Shown here: piece by piece, positions 1-12,250 of the stretch
Position numbering within the stretch: position 1 is the first letter of the stretch
Layout: each line of letters opens with the position of its first letter
Source of the DNA: Brachionus rotundiformis
Lineage: Eukaryota; Rotifera; Eurotatoria; Ploima; Brachionidae
NCBI GenBank assembly: GCA_016802295.1
Contig: JAESIW010000207.1
Location: forward strand, 389,978 to 453,977
Direction: 5' to 3'
DNA length: 64,000 nucleotides
Notes under the pieces: generated by a model
The model's database searches: none
What the model was told of the DNA's origin: nothing
What the model saw: only the letters and a program-made list of their open reading frames with translations
Made by a program: the position numbers and the translations under genes

Positions 1-335
1 AGGGTTGGCAACGAGTGAATGAGCGGCCACAGAGAAGCGTTGCACATTCCATTGTAGAACGCTTTGTAGATTTCGTCAGTGTAGAAGATGGGTATGATTT
101 GGGAGGGCTCAATGCCGTGGGCGATGGCGCTCGGGTCCTTGCTGCCAGGAAGCTGCATCTCTTTGGTGAACTCTTTGCCAGCCCATCCGACCCAGAAGCC
201 CTTGCATTTGATTACCAATGGCGCCAGTGCGGTTACCAGACCTCCGGCCGAATTGGTTCGCACCGGGTTGCCAGCCTCATCCAAACTGATCACAAACGGC
301 AGCCGATTCGACACAACAACCAATGATCTAGACAT
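1..335 (-). CDS. tps: Trehalose-6-phosphate synthase (GT20), N-terminal part, truncated by window edge
   Basis: The minus strand is open from an ATG at 335 to the window edge (111 codons seen). Family knowledge: this enzyme joins UDP-glucose and glucose-6-phosphate to give trehalose-6-phosphate in the cytosol. Seen: the start MSRSLVVVSNRLPF, then NSAGGLVTALAPLV about residue 30, FWVGWAGKE about residue 50, and FYNGMCNASLWPLIHS about residue 93. These match the conserved N-terminal blocks of GT20 synthases in the right order and spacing. GC content is clearly higher than in the flank, as expected for coding DNA. The catalytic middle and any fused phosphatase domain lie outside the window. No intron is seen in this part. 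The start is the first ATG after AT-rich DNA and falls where family proteins begin. Confidence 0.93.
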   Translation of the reverse strand, partial: MSRSLVVVSNRLPFVISLDEAGNPVRTNSAGGLVTALAPLVIKCKGFWVGWAGKEFTKEMQLPGSKDPSAIAHGIEPSQIIPIFYTDEIYKAFYNGMCNASLWPLIHSLPT

Positions 336-2980
336 TTTGGTAAAAAAATTTCTATCTAAAAATGGGTGTATGTTATATAAACATAAATGTATTATATTTT
401 GGCCAAATTGGTCTATTCCTCCTCTCACTTAATTGATCCCTAGTTTTAATTCAAGTCTTTGATTGTTCAGAGAAATTAAAATGCTTGCTTGGTAATACTA
501 GAATGTTCTATTCAAACTAAATGCTTGCATGCTTACCCCAAGGCCGTGGAAATAAAGTTAAATATATTTATTAATTATATGAAAATTTATTCAGCAGTTT
601 TGAAATTTTTATTTTTAAAATTATAAACGCTCGATTTAAAGCTGAGCTTTATATAAAAAAAATATTTAATGTAAGCTTGTTAGATCATTATTCTGTTGCA
701 TGCAAAAAGTCTAGCTCTAGAATTTATTAAACTAATTAGAGGAAAATTAAACATCTACTTTACATATTATGTTTTATATTATATTTATAGACAAAGTTAA
801 TTTTTGCCAAGGAAGTTGTATTTTTGGTAATTATTTTTGGTTTAAATGTTTAAATTTAAAAAAAAATATTCGAGTTATTTTAATAATGGAAAATATTTAG
901 GGTAAATTAGCTTGGCAAATAATTGTTTTTGCTTTAAGGTTCAAAGTACAAATTTATAATGATGTTTCAAAAATTAGTTTCCTATTATAAAAAATTTTGA
1001 ATTTTATGAGAATACACAACAAGGAAAAAAGCTTTTTTAAATGTTTGATATTTTCGTGATAACTAATTCATAATGTTAAATTGAGTTTATCGTTTTTGAG
1101 ATAAAAATAGTTATTACTTTGGCCATATATACTTGATATTACCACATTCTATCCACTTTGTTCAAATTTAAACTTTCTTAGCTCTAATAATTAGCTTTTA
1201 TTTGATATAATATTTAAAAATTAATTAAAATTAATATTTATAATTTTTGTATCAAAATAAAATGAACTTAAAAGAAAAATTCTAAAAGCATCTCCAAATA
1301 ATTGCGAAGGCTTGGAAAACCTAGAAAATCAACTTCATTAGTTTATTAACTCAGGTAGGAAAGACATCTAAATTGGCAATAAAGTTGATTGCTGAATTAA
1401 AAATTAGGTAAAAAACAATAAAGTTTATTCATGAGATCAAAATAGTTAAGAAAAAGATTGGAACGGCTTGTTGGACCCCAGTCAACTCAAAAATAATGAA
1501 AAATTCTTTGAATAATCTTTATAAAATCATCAAAAATTTATAACGAAGTTTTGAAGGAAATTTCTAAAATAATTTTTCCTTTATTGATTTTCTTTTTTAA
1601 TTAAAATGTTAGTAGAACTAGCAATTTAGGATTAATGAAGAGTTAAATTTTTCGTAATTTAAATAAAAATTATTAGTTAAAAACTGTTCAAAGAATTATT
1701 TAATCTAACAAGAACTATGAAGAATAAAAGACATGATTTTGACTTTTAAAATTTATTCAGGTTTACATTTGGCGGAAGATATCTTCAAAAATTAGGATTG
1801 ATAACAACGAAATTTCTTAATTTCTGCTTATGTTTATTGGTAAACAATACCAAGTTACACCACTAATTTGGTATCCTCTTACTTAATTGAATTATCTTTC
1901 TTTGAACTAAAAACTAAAATTTCTGTACATCTAGTTGCCAAAGGTGTCTTCCTAAATTAAAACTTTATTAACTAAACCTCTCAGTTATTTTGATTAATTA
2001 TTAGAAAATTTTACAAAATAGAGTAAAAAATATAATTTATTTATTGATAATTTGATTTAACACATATCTTACTGAGTCTACCAAGCCAGGGTTCGTCCAT
2101 TTATAGACATATTCACTTAACTCAATTGAAGTCTTGGGAGCATAATCAATAGAATCAATGTAACACTATATCTCGCAAGTTATCTTAATGATATTTAAAA
2201 AATGGCATTATTTTTGGTAAAAATGATTAAGAATCCATAAATTTTTTAATTTTGAAATTAAAAAGAATCTATAGAAAATAAAATTTTATTTTGCTTTTTA
2301 CAATTACAATGAGTAATAAATACGAAATTAGTAAATTTGAAATTAAAATAAAAATTAATTTTTTTATTGTTTAATTAATACGATGTAAATTCTGGTTATT
2401 TGCTAATTTAATTAAATTTTGCGTTTTAATAATCAATACGTAAAACGTTTCGTTCATTTTACGCAAATTATTCTCATTTACTATAAATTGATTATAAATT
2501 TTGATAATAAGTAATAAAATAATATAAATTTTTCATTATTTACGCATTTCATAATGTTAATAATACTAAAATAAAACATTTGATTCAACTATCAAAAAAT
2601 AACTAGGCTTCGGAGGAAATTTTTTTAAAAAATAAAATAAATCAATAATTTTGATTAAAAATTTCGATTTTATTTATGAATTATTGATATTTCATCATCA
2701 TCCTATTATCATTAAATGGCTCATATTACCAATACCATCTACAATACAAGTTCAATATTTTTAAAATTTAAGACACTTTTATAGAGTATATTTTATTTGG
2801 TTTATCATTCTTATTTTACATTCTTTTGGAAAATGGTCATATGGTTAAAAAAACATTTGTTTTTTTAAATGTATTTAAGTATCATATTTAAAAAAAAAGA
2901 TAACTAAATAAATTTATTATTTACATAATGATTTCAAGCCTTTATTAAGATACAATACAAAAAAGACACATTTTTTTCTG
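336..2980. other. AT-rich intergenic DNA
   Basis: About 2.6 kb of very AT-rich sequence between two divergent genes. I see no convincing reading frame or RNA gene. Near 440-475 a short stretch resembles the segment seen at 19390-19430 and 27950-27990 inside the dispersed repeat described below, so part of this DNA may be old repeat. The two flanking promoters must lie at its ends, but I cannot recognise them. Confidence 0.5.
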
Positions 2981-3530
2981 AGTTGAAAAGACGGCAAAGT
3001 AGAGCTACAAAATTATCCAAAAGTTCTCTGATTACAGAAAGCATCTGGTCAGTCTTGGTAAATTTATACATAAAAAAGTTAAGAATTTTTTACCCGAATT
3101 CAATTTTCCAACCAAAAAAATTTTTAACCAGTGGACCAAACTTCAGGAGAATACTGAAAGCGCGAAAATTTAAAAATTTTTTTCAGTCGTATTTTAGGTT
3201 TGGTAAAAGTGGTTCAACATTGAACAGATGAATATAAGAGCTAAAGTCTCAAAATCTTATCGTGTTTAGACTGCCCTGCAGATAAAGAAAAACCAATAAG
3301 AGAAAAAATCTCACTGACGAAGGGCCTTTGGTGTTTGGATAGCAGGATTTCACACAAACAATGGTGGGATGAATGATAAATGGAAAGAAAGCAAATTTTT
3401 TTGTCCAGCTACTAAAAAATGTTTGTCACAGCATGTACCACAAATTCGACATAAATATATAATGCCACACCATCAACTGGTAACTAGCAGACTACCAATC
3501 AAGTGTTTTCTAGTGGAGTGAATTCATTTT
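2960..3530. other. Higher-GC island, possibly decayed coding DNA
   Basis: GC content rises here compared with both flanks. Several short protein-like stretches occur in different frames, for example KVKNFLPEFNFPTKKIF at about 3080-3130, broken by stops and frame changes. This is what an old transposon or pseudogene would look like, but I cannot name a family. The 82-codon open frame at 2983 lacks any recognisable domain. Confidence 0.25.
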
Positions 3531-4056
3531 TATCTACTATTACTTAGCAATTAATTAAGATAAAAAATTCTGTGATAATTTTTTTCAATTTAATAAAAAT
3601 ATATTAAATTGATAAATAAATTTAAAAATAATAAAAAAATTTTCTTACTTTTTTAAATATTTTAAGTTTTTTTTTTTAAATTTAATTCCTAAATTAGATA
3701 AATTTTTCGCATGATAAGATATTTAATTATTTATTTTTAAATTCATATATAAAAATAGATTCCTATCTAAGATATTTGTTAAAAACTATAGTTTGAATTC
3801 TTAGTATAGCACATAATGTATGTATATTTTCAGCTCATTTTTGTAAAATTTCATCATCTATCTAATAATAGATAAAATCTAAAATTTAAATTTTCTTTTT
3901 ATATAATTAAACAAACAGCCATGTATTTTAGCTTAGCTTGGTTATTTTCGTAGAATACTTGCTCCCTATACACTATTAGGAAAAATAAAATATTAAAAAT
4001 TTATAATTTTTCATTAAGTACAAAAGCGTCTTTGAAAATATAAAAAACAAACTAAA

Positions 4057-4095
4057 ATGTTAGATCAATGTTGAATGGAGAATGGGGGATTCTAG
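4057..4095 (+). promoter_or_regulatory. Two short upstream ORFs before the SLC35G start
   Basis: An ATG at 4057 opens a 5-codon frame ending at 4074. A second ATG at 4075 opens a 6-codon frame ending at 4095, past the main ATG at 4082. If the transcript starts upstream, ribosomes would meet both first, so leaky scanning or reinitiation would be needed. Seen directly in sequence; the regulatory effect is inference. Confidence 0.35.
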
Positions 4096-5290
4096 AAAGC
4101 CAAAAGCAGATGAAATAAACATGGAAAATGTTCACCTGAACCCGACTTGTACCAACCAAAGTCAGATTAGTGATGAAAAATTAAAAATCGGCTTCAGACA
4201 TAAATTATTTAAGCATAAAGGCATATATTATTCACTAGGTGCTTCGCTTTTTGTATCATTATCTGGTATTTTGACCAAATACTGCAAGTACTACAATGGT
4301 AGCGAGATAACAGCCATAAGATATTTTTTTCAATTTACAGTGATGCTGGTCATTGCCATATACAATAAAGAAAACCTGCTCGGGGAAGTTGGACAGCGAA
4401 AAATATTGGTTTTTCGCGCTATTTTTGGAACAATTGGTCTTTTGGTCATAACATTGTCCTATAAGCTAATTGATCCATCTGACACAATATCTCTGGTCAA
4501 CTGTAGCATTATAATAGTGTCTGTTTTGTCCCGTATCATTCTAAAAGAAAAGTACACCATTTGCCATCTTTTGGCATTGACAATGACATTCACAGGAGTA
4601 ATGTTCATTGCACAGCCGTCTTTTTTGATTCCCAAAGACGGCCAACAATTGAACGTGACTTTGGCAAAAAATGGTACCCAAGATTCGGTAAGTTATAATT
4701 TTAGCAGATACCTAGGCATAAGTTTTGGTCTTGTGGGAGCATTTGCGGCCTCAGTGGTATCTGTGCTGCTGAAAAAATTGGCAAATAACAAAGTACATTT
4801 TTCCATAGCAATAATCTATGCGTCTTATTTGGGTCTTCCAGTATGCTCATTGTTATCGTTTATCTTGTTGTATACTGGACAGGAGGTAAAGCCCTACATC
4901 AGCATCAATAATCTTCTGATCGAAACTGGTATTGCTGTTTTATCTTCTTTATCTGGTCTTTTGGGACAAGCCTGCATGAACTTCGCGTTTTTGCATGAAG
5001 ATGTCACCAAGGTATCGCTGGTCAGGTCCACTGATGTCCTCTTTACATTTTTGTTCCAATATATTGTTCTAAATATACATTCGAACCTATACAGCGTGCT
5101 GGGCGCCATGCTGATCCTGGTCTCTGTGACGATGATAATGGTTTATAAAATTATGGACCAGAGGTACATCAAGAAGCATCGAGATTATATTGAAAATAAA
5201 AAATTGAAGGCTAAAGGACAAATGGTTGAGGTCCGAGATGATGTAGTCAAGCCGAGTGTTATCAAAAAAATCTTATTTTTTAAATTTTGA
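4082..5290 (+). CDS. SLC35G: SLC35G-like (EamA/DMT superfamily) membrane transporter
   Basis: Single exon, 402 aa. Family knowledge: drug/metabolite-transporter proteins with 10 membrane spans and two EamA repeats; the substrate of SLC35G members is poorly defined. Seen: a hydrophilic N-terminus of about 45 residues, then alternating hydrophobic segments starting YYSLGASLFVSLSGILTKY. The SLC35G signature blocks include FRAIFGTIGLLVITLSY about residue 110 and LLALTMTFTGVMFIAQPSF about residue 160. A second repeat begins near residue 210 (RYLGISFGLVGAFAASVVS) and ends near residue 360 before a basic tail. The start follows two tiny upstream ORFs (4057-4074 and 4075-4095); the second overlaps this ATG in another frame and may damp translation. 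A polyadenylation-type AATAAA lies at 5314. The lack of introns is unusual among its neighbours. Confidence 0.9.
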   Translation: MGDSRKPKADEINMENVHLNPTCTNQSQISDEKLKIGFRHKLFKHKGIYYSLGASLFVSLSGILTKYCKYYNGSEITAIRYFFQFTVMLVIAIYNKENLLGEVGQRKILVFRAIFGTIGLLVITLSYKLIDPSDTISLVNCSIIIVSVLSRIILKEKYTICHLLALTMTFTGVMFIAQPSFLIPKDGQQLNVTLAKNGTQDSVSYNFSRYLGISFGLVGAFAASVVSVLLKKLANNKVHFSIAIIYASYLGLPVCSLLSFILLYTGQEVKPYISINNLLIETGIAVLSSLSGLLGQACMNFAFLHEDVTKVSLVRSTDVLFTFLFQYIVLNIHSNLYSVLGAMLILVSVTMIMVYKIMDQRYIKKHRDYIENKKLKAKGQMVEVRDDVVKPSVIKKILFFKF

Positions 5291-6130
5291 ACAAACTTGT
5301 TAATTTTAAGTTTAATAAAAAAATATATTTGAATATATAAATTAGCTATATTGCTCTAATTTAATTTAATTTATTTAAGTTTGAAAATATAATTTAAAAT
5401 TATCTGTAATAATGATTTTTGCAAAAATGAGTTCTAAATTTTAATTTAACATAACAGTAATAGAAATACTAAAAATAATAAGATGATTAAAGTGATACCC
5501 TTTTAAAACGCAGCTGAGAAAATATTAAAGGCCAGCTACCAATTTTTTTAATTTTCAGGAATGGAAAGACAATAGACAATGTGTATTGGTCAATTCAATG
5601 GTTGAGTAGTTTCTGGGTTCTTTTATTGCTTTTTTGATTATGATCAAGTAAGAGGTTTAAAATAATATTAACAGTCAAAATGTTTGTATCAAATTATCAA
5701 GCCGACTTAATAGAATCAATTGATTAAAATCAAAAAATCAAAAAAGCCGGTTAACAAAAGAGCAAATTAAACATACAATTTTTTTAAGAAAATATTTCTT
5801 AAAAAAATTCGTTTATTAGGGTTTAGCTAAATGTTAGATTCTACCCTAAATGAAAAATATATCAACAAATATTTAGTGTGGAATTGTTAAAAAAAATTTC
5901 TTTTTTAGTTTTATCATAATTACAAGTTTAGCTTTTATCATATTATCCTCTATTCATTTGTTCTTCTTTTTAAAAATCTTTAGAAGATCGTAAATAATTG
6001 GATGACTTATTAAAAATTCAAGAATGAATGCTCCAATTTTCAACATCATATAAATTCTCTTCTCTTGACTTAACAAACTTTACAACTCTTTCTGTGTCGG
6101 AGATTTTTGTAAAATTATATTTAAACACAA
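5291..6130. other. AT-rich intergenic DNA, nothing recognised
   Basis: Holds the presumed 3' end of the SLC35G transcript and then featureless AT-rich sequence with homopolymer runs. No reading frame with protein-like composition was found. Confidence 0.4.
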
Positions 6131-6139
6131 AAATTAATG

Positions 6140-6905
6140 AAGCTATTTTAAAATTTAAAATGGTGTATGAGACAATTATGAATATTGATAAAATCCGTGG
6201 TCAAATAGTTTTTGGTCAGTTAATGCTCTAGTTATTTTATATTTGTGACAAAGATTAAAAAAAAATAATATAAATTTTGGGGTAAATTTTATTTTTAGTC
6301 TATTTACAATATTTATACTATAAAATAAATTTTTTTTTATTTTTTTGTTTATTTTTATTTATTTTGGGGCTTTTTATGGAATTTTTTATCTTTTTAATTA
6401 TTATAAAAATTTATTGTAAAATATTAAAAAATTACGAAAAAACAAATTTTACAACTAAAAAAACACAATCTAAAAGTATTTTCGAAAATTCTGAAGAAAA
6501 ATTACAATTTTAAGTATTTTTTTAAAAACTTTTAATTTCTTCTTTTGTTTTGTTTTTAATTGATTCATTGACAAATCTAAAAATATTTTCGAAAATTCTA
6601 AAAAAACAATTATCGATGCAAAATTTTTTCCAAATTTTCAAATTTCTTTTTTTGTTTTGTTTTCGATTAATGAATTGAGCAATGACCAAATGGCGTGTCA
6701 TCCCAGCAGAAATAATAATGATAATGGCAATTGTAATGACAATTGAAGTACATCGTTGTTCCTTGTTTATTATCTAAAAAAAACAAAAATTTTATCTAAA
6801 ACTAAAAATAAAAATTTGTAAAGAAAAAATTTTTTTTTGCGTTCGTTTTAAAGTCCTCTAAAATTAATTGAATCTTAAGAGTTGAACAATCAGAAACCTG
6901 GATTT
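6140..6905 (-). repeat. Dispersed repeat R, copy 1
   Basis: This segment matches, in inverted orientation, 19280-20060 and 27820-28640. Shared blocks are the stretch at 6165-6240, the stretch at 6660-6765 and the block near 6860-6890. Between them the copies have drifted as T- and A-rich sequence. On the minus strand the 6660-6765 block reads a hydrophobic peptide (core ISAGMTRHLVIAQF) also found in copy 2. Unlike copies 2 and 3, this copy has no gene fragment attached. No terminal inverted repeats or coding capacity for transposition were recognised. Confidence 0.65.
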
Positions 6906-9604
6906 AATTGAATAGGAAACGCTGTATTTTCAAAATTTTCAATCAAAAAAAATCAAACCATATTATCCAGTCTTAATTTCTTTCTTAATTTTCAAATAAT
7001 TCACATTTTTAAACTCATTTATTGACTTCAATATTAGAATATTAGAATTGTGACACATCCTTTAACTTTTAGATCATCTATAAAAAATTCTAATTGAAAT
7101 CAAAAATCAAAACTGAAAGAACAAAAATTTTTTTTAGAATTGAGCATATAATACTTGTGTTATAAATTTAATTTTAATCACTGTATTTTCAACTAGACAA
7201 TAAAAAGCAATCAATCTTAACTTTATTTTTGATGAAAATCTTATTGAAAGAAAATTAAAGTATGGAATAATTTTGGTAATATTCACTTCTTCTCTAACTG
7301 CTTTATTGAAATAAAAAAACAAAAATATATATAAAAAAATCTAGAAGGGTCTCAGATGATCGGGGATCGTTGGAGGGAGTGTTACACGAATCAATGATTT
7401 TGTCAAAACTTGGTATTACCTTTTGTAAGACCCTTTGGATTCTTCTCGACACCTTGCTCATTCTAATTTTTGAAATTATTGTTAGGGTTTAAATCCCCTA
7501 ACACTATATGATTCGAAATTTAGACATATTTCTTGTGATTGATAATTATATGTTTTTATGTTTTGATAATTTTAATGATTAAGTAAAATTTGATATAAAA
7601 GAGAAGAACAAAATGTACCATATTCCTTTGCAAATACATTTTTGGGGTCACTAATCAGCTTTTATTCTAAAAGTTACTAACCGGTTCCAAAGATGCAAAA
7701 TCGTACAATATTTATGATTTCAACCGGAACTTTGAATGAAATTCAACTGTTCATGTTGTACGATGTTGTATTCACAAAGCTTTACAATTAAAGGTGCTAC
7801 ATTTAATTCTTTTCTTTAATACCAATTTCATTAAATCATTGTCTGTTAAAAAATTAAAGATAAAAAGAGTACACTTTTTTTAAAAAGAGAAATAAATTTT
7901 TTAGGTATATTTTTTTAACTAAATAAAATTCTCTCTGAGATTTTCCCAATCACAATCAAAACAAATTGTACAAATTTTCACTTTTTTTTTCGAAACCAAT
8001 TTATCTTTTTTTGTCTGATACCAAAACATCAGACGATGCTTGATACATGAGAACATGCGTAAAATAATCTCACTACCATTCTTGAATCGGATTCACAGTA
8101 TTATCCAAGTATTATCCATGAAAAACCTTTGATAAAAACTTCTGACATAGATAAGTTCATAATATCATCAAAGCGCGCATAATCTTCATTTTTCCAAATT
8201 AGAGTTAGGATATGGAATATAAATAAAAAAGTATATTTGAAGGTCTTTAATTATTATATGAGTTGCTGAACCTTAAAAATGGAAAATTTCCAAAGTTTCA
8301 GCATGTCTACCAAAATAATGTTCTTTGATTTTTGGATATTTAGCCATGATTGCCCAATATCCTTTCAAACTTATATGGTTTTTGGAATGTTCGTTTATTA
8401 CCATAATAAATATTATTCTCAAATTAATAATTATGAAAATTTTAAATATTTTTGTTTATTAAAAATATTTGAAAATATGATCACATAAACTAATCAAATT
8501 ACTTAAAGACTATTTTATTATTATATATATTAATTAGTTTAAGGTACAATGCGATTGCTGTATGTATAATTATATATATTTATCCGATAATTTTTATTTT
8601 TACTCAAATAGATTCTTAAATTGATTAAGTATTCCGCTTGAGAAAATAAAGTGATTGAAAACTAAAATAATAAATGATACAATTAAGCAAATTTTTTAAA
8701 AAGTAATTAGAATTTTACGTTTTTTTTTTACAGCCAGGCATGTGCAGCTTTTTTCATCCTGAGATAATAACTAAACCGAACGCATATTTTTTAATTTACA
8801 TTAATTTCTCAAGGTTAAATATTTTTCATTAAACAAAATCTAATTAATTTATACTGAATGTTTATGTAAGTGTTGAAATAGGAGATTCTCTATTTTGATT
8901 GAGTAATAAAAAAAATTTATTGGCAAAAATAAATTATTGATCTTTAATTAGATTAAGAGTTTTGGAAAAAAAAAGTATTGTGTGTAGCATTTTTTGTATG
9001 GAAAAAAACCATAAATCTCATTTAGAACAAATAATTTAAATTATTTATTAATTTAGAGTTTGGCATGCCTAAAATAAAAATCATGTTCATGTTTTATTGA
9101 TATTTTGAGCTTTAAATAGATAAATAAAAAGGTAATTTAAAATTGAATCAATTACATTTTGAAGGATTTAAATAAAATTTTTTGGCAATAAATTAAGCCA
9201 AAGCTCAACCAGGTAGAAATAATAACTCAATTGTTCTCGATCTTATCTAAAATGTTTCATTGATTGATAAGAAACATTCAAGATTATAAATTTCAATTTA
9301 AAATAGCACAGAATAGATAAACAGCTTTGTTTTTTGTTTAACTAATTAATTATTTTAAAGATTTTATATTTAAAATTTTTCTTTGTTTTTTTTTTTATTT
9401 TAATCAGGATTTCATAAATTTTTATTAAAAAAAAAGTTAAAATCGATTAAACAAACATATTTTTTCTTATTTTTAGAAAACTCTAATTTAATTCTGATGA
9501 GATCAAATTTGTAAGTTTTGGGAATTAGTTATATCATGATATTTTATATTAATCTAAATTAAATAAGAAATATATTTTGTCATAGATGCCGATATTGAAT
9601 TAGA
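6905..9604. other. AT-rich intergenic DNA with faint decayed coding patches
   Basis: No supported gene. Two patches have slightly higher GC and protein-like stretches in a broken frame: about 7640-7800 on the plus strand (containing SKDAKSYNIYDFNRNFE before a stop) and about 8020-8200 on the minus strand (containing DDIMNLSMSEVFIKGF before a stop). They may be remains of mobile elements, but no family is recognisable. The 69-codon frame at 8279 and the 62-codon minus frame at 7134 have composition typical of AT-rich noise. Confidence 0.35.
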
Positions 9605-10522
9605 ATGTATCTAGACCAAAGCTTGGACAAACCATGTCACATCCTCTTATCCAAATACAATGTTGTATTCACACTGGCATGCTTAATAAGCTTGGTGACA
9701 AGTATGCTCCAACTAGTCTTCACTTTACAGTCCAATAACATTATCTATTTTATTTCGTGTGTCCCATTCGGCTTACTCTACTCAATGGCCTCATTGATTT
9801 ATTTGCTTTCTAGTAAGCTTTTTTAGTTGCCATTAACAATTTTAACTTTTTAATTAATCAAAAGACTGTTTCGAAAATTGGCAAACCAAGTTCAAAATGG
9901 CCTCGTGGTCGTCCAAGTTTCTCACAATTGGCTTCATTCCTTTTGTAAATACAGTAGCCTTGCATGGTCTTTATATCTACGAATGCCTCTATACTGATAA
10001 CCGTAGTTCAATTAACTTTGAAGACAATTATGGTTTGAATTTGTGTCAATACTTTATCTATGATGTCACTATTTTGGTTCTTTCGCTCACAGATGTATCT
10101 CTAGGCTTAATTTTTTGCATACCATTCAATTTAGAGTGATTTTTTTTTATTTTTACATTTTAATAAAATATTTAATATGATTACCACTCTTTACCTTTTG
10201 GCAAACGATTGTTTCTGTAAAATGGATTAACTAATACTAAGTTTAACATAATTATTCATTGATTGACATGTATACTTGATAAATGGTTTTAAGTTTTTTT
10301 AAGAGTATATTTTTTTTCCTTATAGGATCCTTGAGCATATGGTCACTACTTTTGCTTTCCACTCAAGTCTATCCCTTGCCTGCACACTTGCTTCTCGCCA
10401 TGTTTTCGCAGTTCGTCCTACCTTTCTTCGCCCTTGCCGTGTCCATTGAAGAGCTCTGTTTGATATTGGTATTTTTTTCATTCCAAGTACATGTCCAAGC
10501 CATCGCAGTCTTTTCCTATTGA
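9605..10522 (+). CDS. Multi-pass membrane protein of unknown family
   Basis: I do not recognise the family. Three exons join in frame: 9605-9812, 9865-10135 and 10306-10522, giving 231 aa. Splice sites are GT-AG, with the last acceptor read as AAGAG before TATATTT; this choice restores the frame and a hydrophobic start. Hydrophobic segments fall at about residues 20-42 (VVFTLACLISLVTSMLQLVF), 48-70, 88-108, 130-155, 160-183 and 190-222, so about six membrane spans are likely. The stop lies immediately before a decayed LINE on the opposite strand, so the true C-terminus may have been lost. An AG acceptor-like site and a tiny ATG frame lie just before the start. It could be a recent pseudogene. 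Confidence 0.5.
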
Positions 10523-10524
10523 GA

Positions 10525-10985
10525 CATTAACTCATTGGCTCTGACTTCGTTCTTCTGTTTAGCTCATCGTTTGACATTTTTTCAAGTCATTATATCCCAA
10601 GAATCCTTCTTAGGCTATCAGTGTTGAAGGAGTTCAGGCTTTTTCTGACTCAGCATTCACTTCCATTCATCAGTGAAGCTTTTACTACTGTATTCTTGAT
10701 TTTTGTTTCCTTGCTATAGCATCTTGATTTCCAAACTGGTTTGAGTTTGGCAAACACTCCTTTTGCTTTTGCAAGTCTATTCTTAATGTCTTTATAAGTT
10801 CCCATTTATTCACTTATGATGCTTCCTAAGTATTTAAATTCATCTACACACTCAATGTTTTTACCATATATGGTGATTGGGGTAATCAATTTGGTAAAAA
10901 TGCATGTCCATTTTTTATTAGCACCAAATCACCTTCTAAGTCTAGATCTTCTCTGTTAACTCCCATTGTATACTCCTCGAGATTA
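10525..10985 (-). pseudogene. RTE-like LINE reverse transcriptase, C-terminal remnant
   Basis: The minus strand reads, with in-frame stops, GKNIECVDEFKYLGSIISE, then DIKNRLAKAKGVFAKLKPVW, TKIKNTVVKASLMNGSEC and NTDSLRRILGI. This order (YLGS.I, a lysine-rich region, KPVWKS, GSE.W, LRRILG) is the classic C-terminal part of non-LTR retrotransposon reverse transcriptases of the RTE-like type. Stops at several points and loss of the catalytic domain mean it is dead. It abuts the end of the membrane-protein gene at 10522. Confidence 0.8.
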
Positions 10986-12250
10986 AGTAGTTTACTAATA
11001 TATCAATTCTAACAAATATCTTTTCTGAGATTAAATTTTAATACCATCTAATTATTATCTAATTTAACATGATAATGCCATCAAAACTCGATACCATACC
11101 AAATTTTACGCTGTTTATTATGAGCAAAGAAAATAAGTGGTGAAGAAGTGGAGCCAATATTCAAATAGATTTAATAAATATTTTTGAAATTTTTGACACA
11201 CTGGTATTAACAATATTAATGAGCATTCAGAAGATGTTGTTTAAACCAGAATTTAATATTGAATAAAGGATACCTAAAAAGGCTTAGATTTTTTACCACT
11301 ATTTTCTATTAATATTAATTAATTTAAATAAGAATAAAAATTTTTCTCGATATAAAAATACTTTTTCAATAATATTTGGTTTGTTTGATCAAGCTTAGAA
11401 AAAAGTTTTGAAAAAAATTCAGTTAAAGACAAAAATCATATTTTAATTGATTTTTCATTTTTAAAATCAAGCTCTTAACATATTTGATTAAAATTTTTCC
11501 ATATTTTTGATAATTTAATTGTTAAATGGTTATTTGCTTTAAATAAATTTAAATTACTATTAATATAATCTAATTAAGGCACTAATTTAATCTCCTATAT
11601 TTTAAAGTAATCAAATCCATGTTTATTCATCTGAAAATTGATAGTATTAAAAGGTTCTTTAGTTTAGATATATTTTTTAGTCTATAATTAACAGGTATTG
11701 AATGTTAAAGAAACAAAAACTTTCATTAAAGTAATACTAGATTTTATTTGATTGTTTAAATTATTTATTAATTAATTAAGTTGAAATATAAGTTGTAGCA
11801 CAGATTGTTGGAGTTGTCTTTCTCAATCATCGGATTGCTTGGGGGTGCAAATTACGAAGAAATTATACTATTTGATAATCTTATTGTTCTCTCTTTTGGT
11901 CTCAAGTCTTCTCAAAAATCAGACTTTTCCATCAAATCTGTCAAGAACTAGTCTATTCGATACAAATGCTAGCACTGATAGATCCTCTTGACCACTCCTG
12001 TGAAACCTCTGGGAAATTATTAATGTAACTACATGGTAGAATACCAAGAGAGATCCTTGTGGAACTATTCAGTCTTTAAATAATCTAACTGTTTGTTTGC
12101 AGCATCCTATAGCAGTCTTACTGCCAATGGTTTCAAGCATTTCCAAAAGATTTGAAGTGCATCTGGTACAAATCTGGTACAAATCTAAATTGAATTCCAA
12201 CAATTTTCTGGCAAATATGCCATAAATTGATGCATAAAATAATATGCCAT
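10986..12250. other. AT-rich DNA with a possible decayed retroelement at 11800-12260
   Basis: Mostly featureless. From 12260 down to about 11800 the minus strand has higher GC and a broken frame that includes IVPQGSLLVFYHVV, which resembles the PQGS motif of LINE reverse transcriptases. No FADD-type motif follows, so this is weak. Confidence 0.25.

Noticed and set aside
6028..6231. 67-codon plus-strand frame
   Set aside because: Its second half is repeat R sequence and the frame is not shared by the other copies.
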